From Ruminococcaceae bacterium YAD3003 (GTDB lineage: Bacteria; Bacillota; Clostridia; Saccharofermentanales; Saccharofermentanaceae), in the NCBI GenBank assembly GCA_900107185.1, contig FNPA01000002.1, positions 62,001 to 126,000 of the forward strand: a DNA stretch of 64,000 nucleotides, read 5' to 3'. The notes beneath the pieces are model-generated. The model ran no database searches, was not told the origin of the DNA, and was given only the letters and a program-made list of their open reading frames with translations. Positions 26,054-35,536 of the stretch are shown here, in pieces. Made by a program: the position numbers and the translations under genes. Numbering within the stretch: position 1 is the stretch's first letter; every line of letters starts with the position of its first letter.

Positions 26054-26608
26054 ATGGCAAGAATCAAATTGGTTGAACAGAATGAAGCAACAGGTGCAGA
26101 GAAGGAGCGTTATGACGAGCTCGCAGGCCGCAACGCAGTTACCAACATGAAGAAGGGACTTCTCAACGACGCAGCTACATATGATGCATACATGGCTTGG
26201 TATACATCATGGAAGAGACTCGTTGAAGTAATCGGCGAAAAGGATGCCATCCTTTATGCTCATAAGATTTCTACAACAAACTCATGCCAGCTCTGCTCTC
26301 TCTTCTTCATCAGTGACGTAAAGGGCCTTGGCCTCGATCCTGCAAACCTCGTTTACGACGAGAAAGAGACAGTCCTCGCTGAACTCGCTGAGCAGTATGT
26401 AAAGAATCCGACAGCAGTATCTGATGATCTTTTCGATAAACTCAGAAAGTTCTTCAATGATCAGGAACTTGTTGTAATTGTAGGATTCGCTGGTCAGATG
26501 ATCGCTACAAACAACTTCAATGCAGTATTCAAGATTGATGTTGATAAGCGTCTCCTGCCGTTGCTCGATGAGTTCAAGCCTGCAACATGGAGAGAGAACA
26601 TTAAGTGA
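26054..26608 (+). CDS. AhpD/carboxymuconolactone decarboxylase-like protein
   Basis: 184 residues, all helical. The AhpD-like redox motif CxxC is present (NSCQLCSLFF, about residues 76-79), preceded by the acidic residue pattern EKDAILYAHKI typical of the family. Such proteins act as disulfide reductases or peroxidase partners. The third gene of the metQ operon, with an AAAGGAG site 46 bp after the dehydrogenase. A thiol-redox protein in a cysteine-controlled operon makes physiological sense. No alkylhydroperoxide reductase (ahpC) is nearby. Confidence 0.85.
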   Translation: MARIKLVEQNEATGAEKERYDELAGRNAVTNMKKGLLNDAATYDAYMAWYTSWKRLVEVIGEKDAILYAHKISTTNSCQLCSLFFISDVKGLGLDPANLVYDEKETVLAELAEQYVKNPTAVSDDLFDKLRKFFNDQELVVIVGFAGQMIATNNFNAVFKIDVDKRLLPLLDEFKPATWRENIK

Positions 26609-26638
26609 TAAAGACATTTTAATACTGATATTTATAGA

Positions 26639-26670
26639 AGAAGCGCACTGATAACGGTGCGCTTCTTTTT
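26639..26670 (+). terminator. Terminator of the metQ operon
   Basis: AGAAGCGCAC / GTGCGCTTCT (26639-26648, 26657-26666) followed by TTTTT. Perfect 10-bp stem. Confidence 0.92.
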
Positions 26671-26682
26671 CCGTTTACATAA

Positions 26683-26850
26683 TTGTTATTCATAGCTGAT
26701 TCTTACGATTCGATGAATTCCAACCGTGTATACCGTAAAAAACTCTCGAAAGAGGATATAATTAATGAGATTGAAAAGAATAGAGGTACGCAGTTCAATC
26801 CTAAGATTGCGGATGTCTTTTTAAAGCTTATTAAGAACGGAAAAGTCTGA
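26683..26850 (+). pseudogene. Remnant of an HD-GYP domain (C-terminal end)
   Basis: An open stretch of about 55 codons reads IADSYDSMNSNRVYRKK, then LSKEDIINEIEKNRGTQFNP and a stop. This is the C-terminal signature of HD-GYP cyclic-di-GMP phosphodiesterases (usual form ADAYDAMTSDRPYRK...GTQFDP). The HD and GYP motifs are missing, a TAA closes the frame just upstream, and the piece follows a terminator without a ribosome binding site. It is therefore a 5'-truncated fragment, probably what is left of a deleted gene at the edge of the c-di-GMP island. Its stop abuts the next gene. Confidence 0.8.
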
Positions 26851-26852
26851 AA

Positions 26853-27497
26853 ATGAAAAGAATACTTTGCTTTGGTGATTCGCTTACATGGGGTTTTGAT
26901 CCTGCAACGCGCACCAGATTTGAAGAAGACAGCAGATGGCCCTGCGTTATGCAGAAGTCACTGGGTGATTCCTACAAGGTTATAGAAGAGGGCCAGAACG
27001 GCAGAACTATTGCTACTGAAGATCCTGCCGAAGGCGAGAAAAACGGACTGACATATATTGGTCCCTGTTTGGAGAGCCATGCGCCACTCGATTATGTGAT
27101 CCTCATGCTCGGCTCTAATGACTGCAAAAGAAAATTCTCATATTCTGCTATGGACATAGCAGGCGAGATGCAGATAATGCTCGAGAAGATCCAGTCTTAT
27201 AACCGTTTCAGATGTAATGACAAAATAAAGGTTATCCTTGTTTCGCCTCCGCACGTTGCTGATTCCATTAAGGATTCCTGGCTTGGCGACAGCTTTGGTT
27301 TTGAAAATGCCGTAAAACTGTCTAAAGAACTGGCTTCGTGGTATAAGCAGCTGGCAGATATGTACGGTTGTATTTATGTTGATGCCGCAGAATATGTGCA
27401 GGTCAGTGACGCTGACGGTGTTCATTTGGACGGTAATGCACAACGTGAACTCGGAAAAATCCTTGCAAATGCTATTTTGAATGCGGAAAAGGTGTGA
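26853..27497 (+). CDS. SGNH/GDSL-type esterase
   Basis: 214 residues. Block I CFGDSLTWGFDP holds the nucleophile serine near residue 10; block II Gly in GQNGRTI; block III MLGSNDCK with Asn; block V DGVHLDGNAQRELG with catalytic Asp and His. No signal peptide, so it is cytoplasmic. The family hydrolyses acyl or acetyl esters of small molecules or glycans; the natural substrate is unknown. It begins 2 bases after the HD-GYP remnant's stop with only a weak GGAAAAG site, and a promoter may have been lost or lie within the remnant. Confidence 0.9.
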   Translation: MKRILCFGDSLTWGFDPATRTRFEEDSRWPCVMQKSLGDSYKVIEEGQNGRTIATEDPAEGEKNGLTYIGPCLESHAPLDYVILMLGSNDCKRKFSYSAMDIAGEMQIMLEKIQSYNRFRCNDKIKVILVSPPHVADSIKDSWLGDSFGFENAVKLSKELASWYKQLADMYGCIYVDAAEYVQVSDADGVHLDGNAQRELGKILANAILNAEKV

Positions 27498-27599
27498 ATT
27501 TAATTGACATCTGATTGATGCTGATTTGATGATTTACACTCATACAATTTAGAAATCCACAAGTAGTGGATAAAAATCTAAATATGAGGACTATTAAAC

Positions 27600-28316
27600 A
27601 TGAAAAAAATAGCAACTGTTTCTATTGCACTGTGCCTGTCTCTTATGGCTGCAGGCTGCAGTGGAAATACAAATTCCCAGACAAGTGAACCTGCCGCTTC
27701 CGTAACCGGTTCTGAAACGTCTGAAACTACTTCGGTTGAAGAGTCACAGGCTTCCCATGTTGTAACTGTAGAGGAGGTTTCTGAAACTCTGGAAGACCAA
27801 TATGGTGAGTATACCTGCATATATCCAAAGATCATCGTTGATGGTGTGGAAGCAACAGAAGCAAATACTTACCTCAGCAGCTACATAAAGGATCAGTATC
27901 CTCTCGAAAAGATCGATGATCAGGTTGAAGGTAATACAGTGAAGTTTAAATGGGGTTCAAATGAGAACACTGTATCCATTATTTTCACCATTGGAGCCAT
28001 TTCTGAAGATTACTATACATTTGAGGTGTTTAACTACGATCTTGACACGCTGACTTTATTGGAAGACAGCGAAGTTACTAAATGCCTAGGCATGACAGAT
28101 TCTGAGTTATTCGATAAGACTAAAGTTGCTTACCAGGAGTTTTTAAAAGGCAAAGACAGTTATGATTTCGACAAGAGTATATCTGATTTAAATTACGATG
28201 TAATCACGCCATATATTACCCCAGAGGGTAATCCAGGTGTTATGGGGCGTGTTTTTTATGCTGCTGATTCACAGTTTAGCGGCATGGAGAGCATGAGATG
28301 TTTCGAACTGGTATAA
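27600..28316 (+). CDS. Hypothetical lipoprotein
   Basis: 238 residues. A signal peptide ends at lipobox LMAAGC (Cys20), followed by a Ser/Thr/Glu-rich linker to about residue 60, then a compact soluble domain (IYPKIIVDGVEATEANTYL, YYTFEVFNYDLDTLTLLEDSEV). The domain loosely resembles DUF3298-like extracellular domains, but I cannot place it. It has its own promoter region (TTGACA at 27503) and terminator. Likely anchored outside the membrane; function unknown. Confidence 0.8.
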   Translation: MKKIATVSIALCLSLMAAGCSGNTNSQTSEPAASVTGSETSETTSVEESQASHVVTVEEVSETLEDQYGEYTCIYPKIIVDGVEATEANTYLSSYIKDQYPLEKIDDQVEGNTVKFKWGSNENTVSIIFTIGAISEDYYTFEVFNYDLDTLTLLEDSEVTKCLGMTDSELFDKTKVAYQEFLKGKDSYDFDKSISDLNYDVITPYITPEGNPGVMGRVFYAADSQFSGMESMRCFELV

Positions 28317-28337
28317 GCAAAAGATAATCAGAAATTT

Positions 28338-28367
28338 AGTCCCGGAAGCAATTCCGGGACTTTTTAT
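28338..28367 (+). terminator. Intrinsic terminator
   Basis: AGTCCCGGAA - GCAA - TTCCGGGACT (28338-28347, 28352-28361) then TTTTTATTT. Perfect 10-bp stem. Confidence 0.93.
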
Positions 28368-28510
28368 TTGGAGTATTAACAACATGTTTATAAGTGCTTA
28401 ATCATTAGTATCAAAAATAAGTGATATAATTTTAGAATAAGGATTTGCTTCTAAAACGGAATGCTTGAGAATTCCGCTTCCTTTTTGAGACATTGGAAAG
28501 GGGAGAATAT

Positions 28511-30196
28511 ATGAATCGTTCAACAGACCTGTATGTAGATGGTAAGCGCCGCATTCTCGTTGCGGATGACGAGATAGTTAACCGTGAGATGCTGGAGAAT
28601 ATCTTATGTGATGAATACGATGTTCTATTGGCAGAAGACGGAGAGAAGGCATACGACCTGATAAGACAGAACCGTAATACCTTATCACTCATACTCCTGG
28701 ACCTCATGATGCCCAAACTCAACGGACTTGATCTTCTGTCACGATTAAAAGAAGATTCTGATCTTAAGGGTATTCCTGTTATTGTCCTTACGTCAGACCA
28801 GGATTCTGAAGTAGAAAGTCTTGTCCGCGGTGCGGCTGATTTTATCCCAAAACCGTATCCTCAGCCTGATGTAATCAGAGCCAGAATATCCCGTTCAATC
28901 GAGCTCGCTGAAGACCGCCAGATAATTAGCGCGACAGAACGTGACGAACTGACAGGCCTTTATTCATATGAATATTTCTCACGTTATGTCGAGCAGTTCG
29001 ATAAATATCATCCGAACTCTGAAATGGATGCTCTCTGCCTTGACGTCAATCACTTCCATATAGTCAACGAGCGCTTCGGGATGGCAAAAGGTGATGAGAT
29101 ATTAAGAAGGATCGCAGACTGCCTTATGACGGTATTCTCAGAGTCTGACAGTGTTATATGCAGAAAGAATGCCGATACATTCCTGGTATATTGTTCCCAC
29201 CGTGATGACTATTCTTCGATAACTGATAAAGTCTCTGAAGTATGCAGCGATATGCCGACTTCTGTAAAACTAAGGATCGGAGTATATGCATACTGCGATA
29301 AGAAACTTGATATCAGAGCCAGATTTGACCGTGCAAAGATTGCAGCCGATCTTATCAGAAATAACTATATGGTATATGTCAGTACCTTCGACGAAACATT
29401 GATGGAGAATGAACTCTTTGCTGAACAGCTGGTCGATGAATTCTCTAAGGCCTTGGCAGAAAAACAGTTCAAAGTTTTCTTCCAGCCAAAGTTCAATATT
29501 GCGGGGGATAAGCCGGTTTTATCGAGTGCGGAGGCACTCGTCAGATGGTTCCATCCGACTCTTGGCATGATTTCTCCTGGAAAGTTTATTCCTCTGTTTG
29601 AAGATGACGGACTCATTGCGCAGCTCGATGAATATATCTGGCGCTGTGCGGCAGAGACTATAGCTGACTGGAAGAGGCGTCTCGGCATTTCGGTTCCTGT
29701 ATCGGTAAATCTTTCCCGCGCCGAGATGTATGACCCTGCACTGGTAAATACTTTCGAGAAGATAACATCAGATTTTGGCATCACATCGAAAGATATTTAT
29801 CTTGAGATCACAGAGTCAGCTTATGTCAGAGATTCTGATCAGATCGTTGACAGAGTTAAAGAATTGAGAAATCACGGATTCTTCATTGAAATGGACGATT
29901 TCGGTTCAGGATATTCATCACTGAACATGATTTCCGAATTGCCGATCGATGCGTTAAAGCTCGACATGATGTTTATCAGGAATGCTTTTGATAAGCAGAA
30001 CGACACGAGAATGATTAGCATCGTAATTGATATTGCGGACTACCTTGGCGTACCAGTAATAGCAGAAGGTGTTGAGACTGAAGAACAGTATCTTGCTCTG
30101 AAGAAGCTCGGATGCACGATAATCCAGGGTTACTACTTCTCGAAGCCGGTTCCGGCTGAAGAGTTCGAGAAATTTCTTGTTGAGAAAGATTCCTGA
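28511..30196 (+). CDS. Response regulator with REC, degenerate GGDEF and EAL domains
   Basis: 561 residues. REC domain with phospho-acceptor D64 (LILLDLMMPKLNG). The GGDEF-type domain (about 150-295) has RKNADTFLVY where an active cyclase has GGDEF, so it should not make c-di-GMP. The EAL domain (about 310-555) keeps E341 in EALVRW, NLSRAEM, LEITES, DDFGSGYSSL, LKLD, AEGVET and QGYYFSKP, so it should hydrolyse c-di-GMP. The ATG follows AAAGGGGAG; an upstream TTG is rejected. An Hpt protein and a hybrid kinase follow, the natural phosphorelay into this REC domain. Confidence 0.94.
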   Translation: MNRSTDLYVDGKRRILVADDEIVNREMLENILCDEYDVLLAEDGEKAYDLIRQNRNTLSLILLDLMMPKLNGLDLLSRLKEDSDLKGIPVIVLTSDQDSEVESLVRGAADFIPKPYPQPDVIRARISRSIELAEDRQIISATERDELTGLYSYEYFSRYVEQFDKYHPNSEMDALCLDVNHFHIVNERFGMAKGDEILRRIADCLMTVFSESDSVICRKNADTFLVYCSHRDDYSSITDKVSEVCSDMPTSVKLRIGVYAYCDKKLDIRARFDRAKIAADLIRNNYMVYVSTFDETLMENELFAEQLVDEFSKALAEKQFKVFFQPKFNIAGDKPVLSSAEALVRWFHPTLGMISPGKFIPLFEDDGLIAQLDEYIWRCAAETIADWKRRLGISVPVSVNLSRAEMYDPALVNTFEKITSDFGITSKDIYLEITESAYVRDSDQIVDRVKELRNHGFFIEMDDFGSGYSSLNMISELPIDALKLDMMFIRNAFDKQNDTRMISIVIDIADYLGVPVIAEGVETEEQYLALKKLGCTIIQGYYFSKPVPAEEFEKFLVEKDS

Positions 30197-30210
30197 GAGG
30201 AGAAATTACA

Positions 30211-30552
30211 ATGCTTACTCTAGATGCTCTTAAACAGTTTGGTGCCGATACGGATGACGGTTTATCCCGTTGCATGGGAAATGAAGCGTTCTACTTCAAA
30301 CTGATCGGCAAGGTCATAGATGATAGTAACTTTAAGATTCTTGAAGATGCTGTTGCGGCCAAGGATCTGGATAAAGCATTTGAAGCAGCGCATTCTCTTA
30401 AAGGTGTGCTCGGTAATCTGGCATTAACTCCAATCTATGAGCCTGTATGTGAGGTAACAGAGCTTTTGCGTGCCAAACCGGATGTTGATTATTCAGAATA
30501 TCTTAAGAAGATATCTGATAAGCGTTCTGAACTCGCCGGGTTATTGAAATAA
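30211..30552 (+). CDS. Free-standing Hpt phosphotransfer protein
   Basis: 113 residues, helical bundle. The phospho-accepting histidine is H61 in the motif AAHSLKGVLGNL. It should carry phosphate from a receiver domain of the hybrid kinase to another response regulator. It lies between the REC-EAL gene (14 bp) and the kinase (14 bp), so all three are one operon and probably one relay. AGAGGAG site. Confidence 0.93.
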   Translation: MLTLDALKQFGADTDDGLSRCMGNEAFYFKLIGKVIDDSNFKILEDAVAAKDLDKAFEAAHSLKGVLGNLALTPIYEPVCEVTELLRAKPDVDYSEYLKKISDKRSELAGLLK

Positions 30553-30566
30553 GTGGAGAAGGGTTA

Positions 30567-33500
30567 ATGGTTCTAAGGTTGAATAAGAGTAAAACTGCAG
30601 CGTTTACGGCAATCATTTGTGTTGCCGTGCTTATTTCTGCTTTGTTCCCTGTAAATGTCAATGCTGCAGGCCCTTCGGGGGATATTGTGCGTGTCGGGTA
30701 TTACGAACAGGAAGTCTTCCAGGAAGGGGCAGCCGATGGTACTGTAAAAACCGGATATGCATATGAGTACTATCAGAAGTTATCTGAATATACCGGTTGG
30801 CGTTATGAATATGTTTACGGAGAATTCGGTGACCTTTACCAGATGCTCCTTGAAGGCGATATAGATTTCCTTGCTGGTCTTGCGTGGAGGGAAGACAGAG
30901 AGGATATTATCGGTTTTCCTGACGCGGCTATGGGCAATGAGACATACAGCCTCGTAAAACACGATGTTGATGATGACATTACACTAGATATTTCCACTTT
31001 AAACGGCAGAAAAATAGGTGTCCTTAACAGTGCCATGGTCGATGTTCTTCAGAACTTCCTGAATGAGCATTCTATCCGCGCAGAAGTTGTTAAGTTCAAC
31101 GATTATGAACCTCTGTTCCAGGCTTTTGATAAGCACGAGATCGACGTTCTGGCAGCAGAAGGTGACGGTGCATATGGCAGGGATCACGCGGAGCTTTTAT
31201 GTCCCTTCGGCACGTCCGAATACTATCTCTGCGTTGCTAAATCCAGGCCCGACCTCCTCGCTGAACTCAATACCGCGCAGACAGAACTTGCGATCAATGA
31301 ACCGAACTACATCAATAACTTAAGAAACAAATACTATCCGGTAAGCATCTCGAGCCGCGCATTTTCCGAAGCTGAAAAGCAGTGGCTGCAAGATCACGAC
31401 GAACTCGTTGTCGGATACCTCAATAACTATCTGCCGTACAGTGATACTGACTCAAACGGTGCAGTCACAGGTCTTGTTAAAGACTATGTTCCGAAGATAG
31501 TCGAACAGCTCGGCATTCAGGATATGAAGGTAACGTACATAGGCTACGACAGTTACGATGCCATGATCTCCAATCTCGAGCAGGGCAACATCGATACTGC
31601 ATTTCCGGTAGGCGGCGGTCTGTTCTACTCGGAGGAGAACGGTATCTTCCAATCGACTTCGGTAATATCCGCAGCAACTGAGATCGTTTATTTTGGTGAT
31701 TATACGGATGACACGCTGAAGAGCTTTGCGGTAAACGAGAATAACCGCATGCAATATTACTTCATCCGCACTTATTATCCTGATGCCGAGATCACTTTCT
31801 ATCCGTCCATCGACGAATGCCTCAAGGCAGTAAGTGAAGGCAAAGTCGGATGCACCACATTAAATGGCCTCAGGGCAAATGACATCCTGAGAAACAGCCG
31901 TTACAAGAGGCTCTCGCAGCTGCAGACTTCCTATCAGGATGACAGATGTTTCGGTGTTCAGATCGGTGATGCCGGACTCTTAAGACTCCTTAACAGAGGC
32001 ATCAGTCTGGCAGGCGCCGATTATGCGCAGAACCTCGCATTCAGATATACTGATCAGCTGTATAAATATAGTGCTTTGGATATGCTTCGTGACAACATGG
32101 CATTTTTCGGAACGGCGATGCTCATTGTTGCGGCGATAATAATTGCTTTGCTCATCCGTGACAAAAGAAGATCCAGGCGAGAGATCATAAATAAAGAAAA
32201 CGCCAGAAAGGATCTGGAGAAGGCAAATGCCGAGATCCTGGAGCAGTACCATCACAGAGAACAACAGGATAAGATGATCACCGCCCTCGCATCAGATTAC
32301 CGATGCGTTTACCACATTGATCTCGATAACGACGATGCCGTTTGCTACAGGGCAGATCCGACTGATAGTGAGCAGCCCGCGGAAGGTAAGTATTTTCCTT
32401 ACTATGAATTCTTCTCAAATTACGCACAGAAACATGTTGCTGAGAGTTACCGTGAAGGATTTATTAAGTTTATAGATCCGGATAATATCCGCAAAGCACT
32501 GGCTGATAATCTTATAATCGTTTACCGCTATCTCGCCCAGAGAGACGGAAGAGAATATTATGAAATGATCAGAATGGCAGGTGTACGTCATCCTGACGAG
32601 CGTGACGATAAGATGGTTCATGCAGTTGGTTTGGGCCTTACCGTAATCGATGAAGAAATGCGCGATACTCTGGAAAAGAATCAGGCTCTCGCTGAAGCTC
32701 TGGAAGCAGCAGAGCAGGCCAACAAAGCGAAAACAGCATTTCTCTCGAGTATGAGCCATGAGATCCGTACACCTATGAATGCGATTATTGGACTTAACAG
32801 TCTTGCCCTCCGTGATGAAACGCTGACTGAAGATACCAGAGAATATTTGGAGAAGATCGGAGGCAGTGCACGGCATCTCTTAGGACTCATCAACGATATT
32901 CTCGATATGAGCCGGATCGAATCAGGCAGACTCATTGTCCGTAAGGAAGAGTTCTCATTCAGTAATATGCTCGAACAGATCAACACAATGGTAATGTCCC
33001 AGTGTAATGAGAAGGGACTCCATTATGAATGCCGTGTAACCGGTGGTGTCAGCGACTACTATATCGGTGATGATATGAAGCTGAAGCAGATCATCATCAA
33101 TATCCTGTCCAATGCAATCAAATTTACTGATGCACCCGGAAGCATTCAGTTCCTTGTCGAGAGAATGGCAGTTTATGGTGATCATTCCACTCTGAAACTT
33201 ACAATTAAAGATACCGGTATCGGAATGGAAAAAGATTTCATACCGAGGATATTTGACACCTTTGCCCAGGAGGACAGCAGCCGTAACAACAGATACGGCA
33301 GTACAGGTCTCGGCATGGCAATTACCAAGAATATCGTTGATCTCCTGAACGGTACGATCTCTGTTGAATCAGAAAAAGGTGTCGGAACTGAATTTACGGT
33401 AATTATTACTCTTAATAACTGTGAGCATCAGTTCCCGGCGACAAACTATATTAATCCGAAAGATTTGAGAATCCTTGTTGTAGACGACGAAGAGATTGCC

Positions 33501-34274
33501 GCAGAACATGCCCGTATCGTTTTGGATGAGGCAGGCATTAAGGCAGATACATGTCACAGCGGACAGGAAGCACTAAACATGCTCGAAGTTTGTCATGCAA
33601 AGCATGAACCTTATAATCTTGTTCTCTTAGACTGGCAAATGCCTGAGATGGACGGTATCGATGTGGCGCGTCAGATCCGTCAGCGTTATGCAAAAGAAAC
33701 TACGGTGATAATCCTTACATCGTTTAACTGGGATGAGATCATGGAAGAAGCTCTCCATGCAGGTGTAGACAGCTTCCTGGCAAAGCCTTTGTTCGCGTCC
33801 AATGTTATTGATGAGTTTGAGCGTATTGCACGTAAGAACAGCATGAGTCTGTTTAAGGAGAAGAGCCGTGCAGACCTGAAGGGAAGACGTATCCTGATGG
33901 CGGAGGATGTACTGATAAACGCTGAGATCATGGAGCAGATCATTATGGTCCGCGGGGCTGAGATCGATCATGCCGAAAACGGTAAGAAAGCTCTCGATAT
34001 GTTTAAGGACAGTGAAGAAGGGTATTACGATGCAATCCTCATGGATGTCCGTATGCCTGAAATGGATGGCCTCGAAGCTACGTTGGCAATACGTGCACTT
34101 GACAGGTCTGATGCGAAGAAGATTCCTATCATCGCTATGACGGCAAATGCTTTCGATGAGGATGTCCAGAGGTCACTGCAGGTCGGAATGAATGCGCATC
34201 TTTCAAAACCCGTTGAGCCTGACCATTTGTATCAGACTTTGGAAGAACTCATTTGGGAGGCTGAAAATGACTGA
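30567..34274 (+). CDS. Hybrid sensor histidine kinase with twin solute-binding sensor domains
   Basis: 1,235 residues. Signal peptide or first helix (about 10-35), two periplasmic solute-binding (SBP_bac_3-like) domains (about 38-240 and 265-500), a membrane helix near 515-540, coiled coil, PAS-like region, HisKA with H731 (SSMSHEIRTPMNAI), HATPase with NILSNAIKFT, DTGIGM and GSTGLGMAI, and two receivers with D1022 (LLDWQMPEMDG) and D1160 (LMDVRMPEMDG). There is no built-in Hpt domain, and the separate Hpt gene just upstream fits that gap. BvgS-like architecture. The ligand is probably a small amino-acid-type solute, by homology of the sensors; inferred output is the REC-EAL phosphodiesterase. 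Confidence 0.94.
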   Translation: MVLRLNKSKTAAFTAIICVAVLISALFPVNVNAAGPSGDIVRVGYYEQEVFQEGAADGTVKTGYAYEYYQKLSEYTGWRYEYVYGEFGDLYQMLLEGDIDFLAGLAWREDREDIIGFPDAAMGNETYSLVKHDVDDDITLDISTLNGRKIGVLNSAMVDVLQNFLNEHSIRAEVVKFNDYEPLFQAFDKHEIDVLAAEGDGAYGRDHAELLCPFGTSEYYLCVAKSRPDLLAELNTAQTELAINEPNYINNLRNKYYPVSISSRAFSEAEKQWLQDHDELVVGYLNNYLPYSDTDSNGAVTGLVKDYVPKIVEQLGIQDMKVTYIGYDSYDAMISNLEQGNIDTAFPVGGGLFYSEENGIFQSTSVISAATEIVYFGDYTDDTLKSFAVNENNRMQYYFIRTYYPDAEITFYPSIDECLKAVSEGKVGCTTLNGLRANDILRNSRYKRLSQLQTSYQDDRCFGVQIGDAGLLRLLNRGISLAGADYAQNLAFRYTDQLYKYSALDMLRDNMAFFGTAMLIVAAIIIALLIRDKRRSRREIINKENARKDLEKANAEILEQYHHREQQDKMITALASDYRCVYHIDLDNDDAVCYRADPTDSEQPAEGKYFPYYEFFSNYAQKHVAESYREGFIKFIDPDNIRKALADNLIIVYRYLAQRDGREYYEMIRMAGVRHPDERDDKMVHAVGLGLTVIDEEMRDTLEKNQALAEALEAAEQANKAKTAFLSSMSHEIRTPMNAIIGLNSLALRDETLTEDTREYLEKIGGSARHLLGLINDILDMSRIESGRLIVRKEEFSFSNMLEQINTMVMSQCNEKGLHYECRVTGGVSDYYIGDDMKLKQIIINILSNAIKFTDAPGSIQFLVERMAVYGDHSTLKLTIKDTGIGMEKDFIPRIFDTFAQEDSSRNNRYGSTGLGMAITKNIVDLLNGTISVESEKGVGTEFTVIITLNNCEHQFPATNYINPKDLRILVVDDEEIAAEHARIVLDEAGIKADTCHSGQEALNMLEVCHAKHEPYNLVLLDWQMPEMDGIDVARQIRQRYAKETTVIILTSFNWDEIMEEALHAGVDSFLAKPLFASNVIDEFERIARKNSMSLFKEKSRADLKGRRILMAEDVLINAEIMEQIIMVRGAEIDHAENGKKALDMFKDSEEGYYDAILMDVRMPEMDGLEATLAIRALDRSDAKKIPIIAMTANAFDEDVQRSLQVGMNAHLSKPVEPDHLYQTLEELIWEAEND

Positions 34275-34340
34275 GATGCCATGTTCACTTATTTGCGTGT
34301 TATAATTTGGATATTCAGGCAGGTGGGTTAAGAGACAGTT

Positions 34341-35423
34341 ATGGTTGTTACAGAATATGTTGTACAAAACTGGGCTTTGATACTGGTCCTATTGGGATTT
34401 GCGACGTCTTTGATCTCAACGGTTTTTCTTGAGAAGAAGACGATTATTCGCATGTATTGTCTTATTGTAGAGGTAGCCCTTCTCTCTGCCGTTGTGTTTG
34501 TTGAGTTTCATCTGGCTGAAACCGGAAAGAATCCGACGCTTAGAGCCATTCTGATTGCGGTCAGATACAGCGCAACACCATTAATCGTTGCGCAGATTAT
34601 TCACACGTTAGTCAAGAAATACAAGTGGCTTGTTTTCATACCTGCTGTTGTTCTAACGGTGATTGATCTTATCTCGGTTCCTACCGGTATTGTATTCAGC
34701 CTGGATGAGCTCGGAACTATGCATCGCGGTATTCTTGGTTTGCTTCCTTACATCGTGGTAGGTGCTTATTGCTTATTGCTCCTCGTTCTCATGATCATTC
34801 ACAGCTCCAAGAATTCAACCGAGAAAATACCGATCGTTTATTTCTGTTTTGCTTTTGCCGCAGGAATCATTATGCCATTCCTGATCGGCAAAGAGTATGC
34901 GCAGCTGTTCTGTGCGACTATCGCTATTTCTGTTTTTGTATATTACGTTTTCTCTATTCTTCAGGTTACGAAGAGAGATCCTCTGACAGGTTTGTTAAAC
35001 CGTCAGGCATATTATTCAGATATCTCAACCGACCCTGGAGATATTTCTGCGCTCGTTTCAATCGATATGAATGGCCTTAAGACTATTAACGATAACGAAG
35101 GACATTTGGCAGGCGATAAAGCAATATCGACGATAGCAGGTTGTTTTCTCAAGGCGACGAAGCGCAGACAGCTGGTATATAGAGTCGGAGGCGACGAATT
35201 TGTTATTGTATGCCGTAAGATCTCTGAAGATGACGTAATCGATCTTACTAAGCGTATCCACGAACTGGTTGATGCTACCCAGTACAGCTGTTCTGTAGGA
35301 TATAGTTATTCTACTGACGGCAAGAAGTCTATCGATGAACTCCTGCGTGAATCTGATGAGAATATGTATTCTGAAAAGCAGCTTTACTATCAGAAGACGA
35401 ATAAAACTCAGAGAACAAATTAA
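34341..35423 (+). CDS. Membrane diguanylate cyclase
   Basis: 360 residues. The N-terminal half has about seven hydrophobic helices with no extracellular domain; the C-terminal GGDEF domain has DPLTGLLNRQAY at its start and an intact active site VGGDEFVIV. It makes c-di-GMP from GTP. No RxxD inhibitory site is visible at the usual spacing before GGDEF. It lies 66 bp after the hybrid kinase with a possible promoter (TTATAATT near 34304). Together with the EAL protein it supplies both synthesis and breakdown of c-di-GMP in one locus. Confidence 0.93.
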   Translation: MVVTEYVVQNWALILVLLGFATSLISTVFLEKKTIIRMYCLIVEVALLSAVVFVEFHLAETGKNPTLRAILIAVRYSATPLIVAQIIHTLVKKYKWLVFIPAVVLTVIDLISVPTGIVFSLDELGTMHRGILGLLPYIVVGAYCLLLLVLMIIHSSKNSTEKIPIVYFCFAFAAGIIMPFLIGKEYAQLFCATIAISVFVYYVFSILQVTKRDPLTGLLNRQAYYSDISTDPGDISALVSIDMNGLKTINDNEGHLAGDKAISTIAGCFLKATKRRQLVYRVGGDEFVIVCRKISEDDVIDLTKRIHELVDATQYSCSVGYSYSTDGKKSIDELLRESDENMYSEKQLYYQKTNKTQRTN

Positions 35424-35454
35424 TACTAATCCTGGTTTACTCAATAAATAAAAA

Positions 35455-35485
35455 CGGCCGGACACTGGTCCAGCCGCTTTTGTTT
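35455..35485 (+). terminator. Intrinsic terminator
   Basis: CGGC-C-GGAC - ACTG - GTCC-A-GCCG stem-loop (35455-35476), then CTTTTGTTTT. Ends the c-di-GMP island. Confidence 0.85.
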
Positions 35486-35536
35486 TGGTGGACGAAATAG
35501 TGAACCAAACGAACACCGATGAATCTGAAAAAGCAA

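Noticed and set aside
34341-35423. RxxD inhibitory site in the diguanylate cyclase
   Set aside because: The residues five positions before GGDEF do not give Arg-x-x-Asp.
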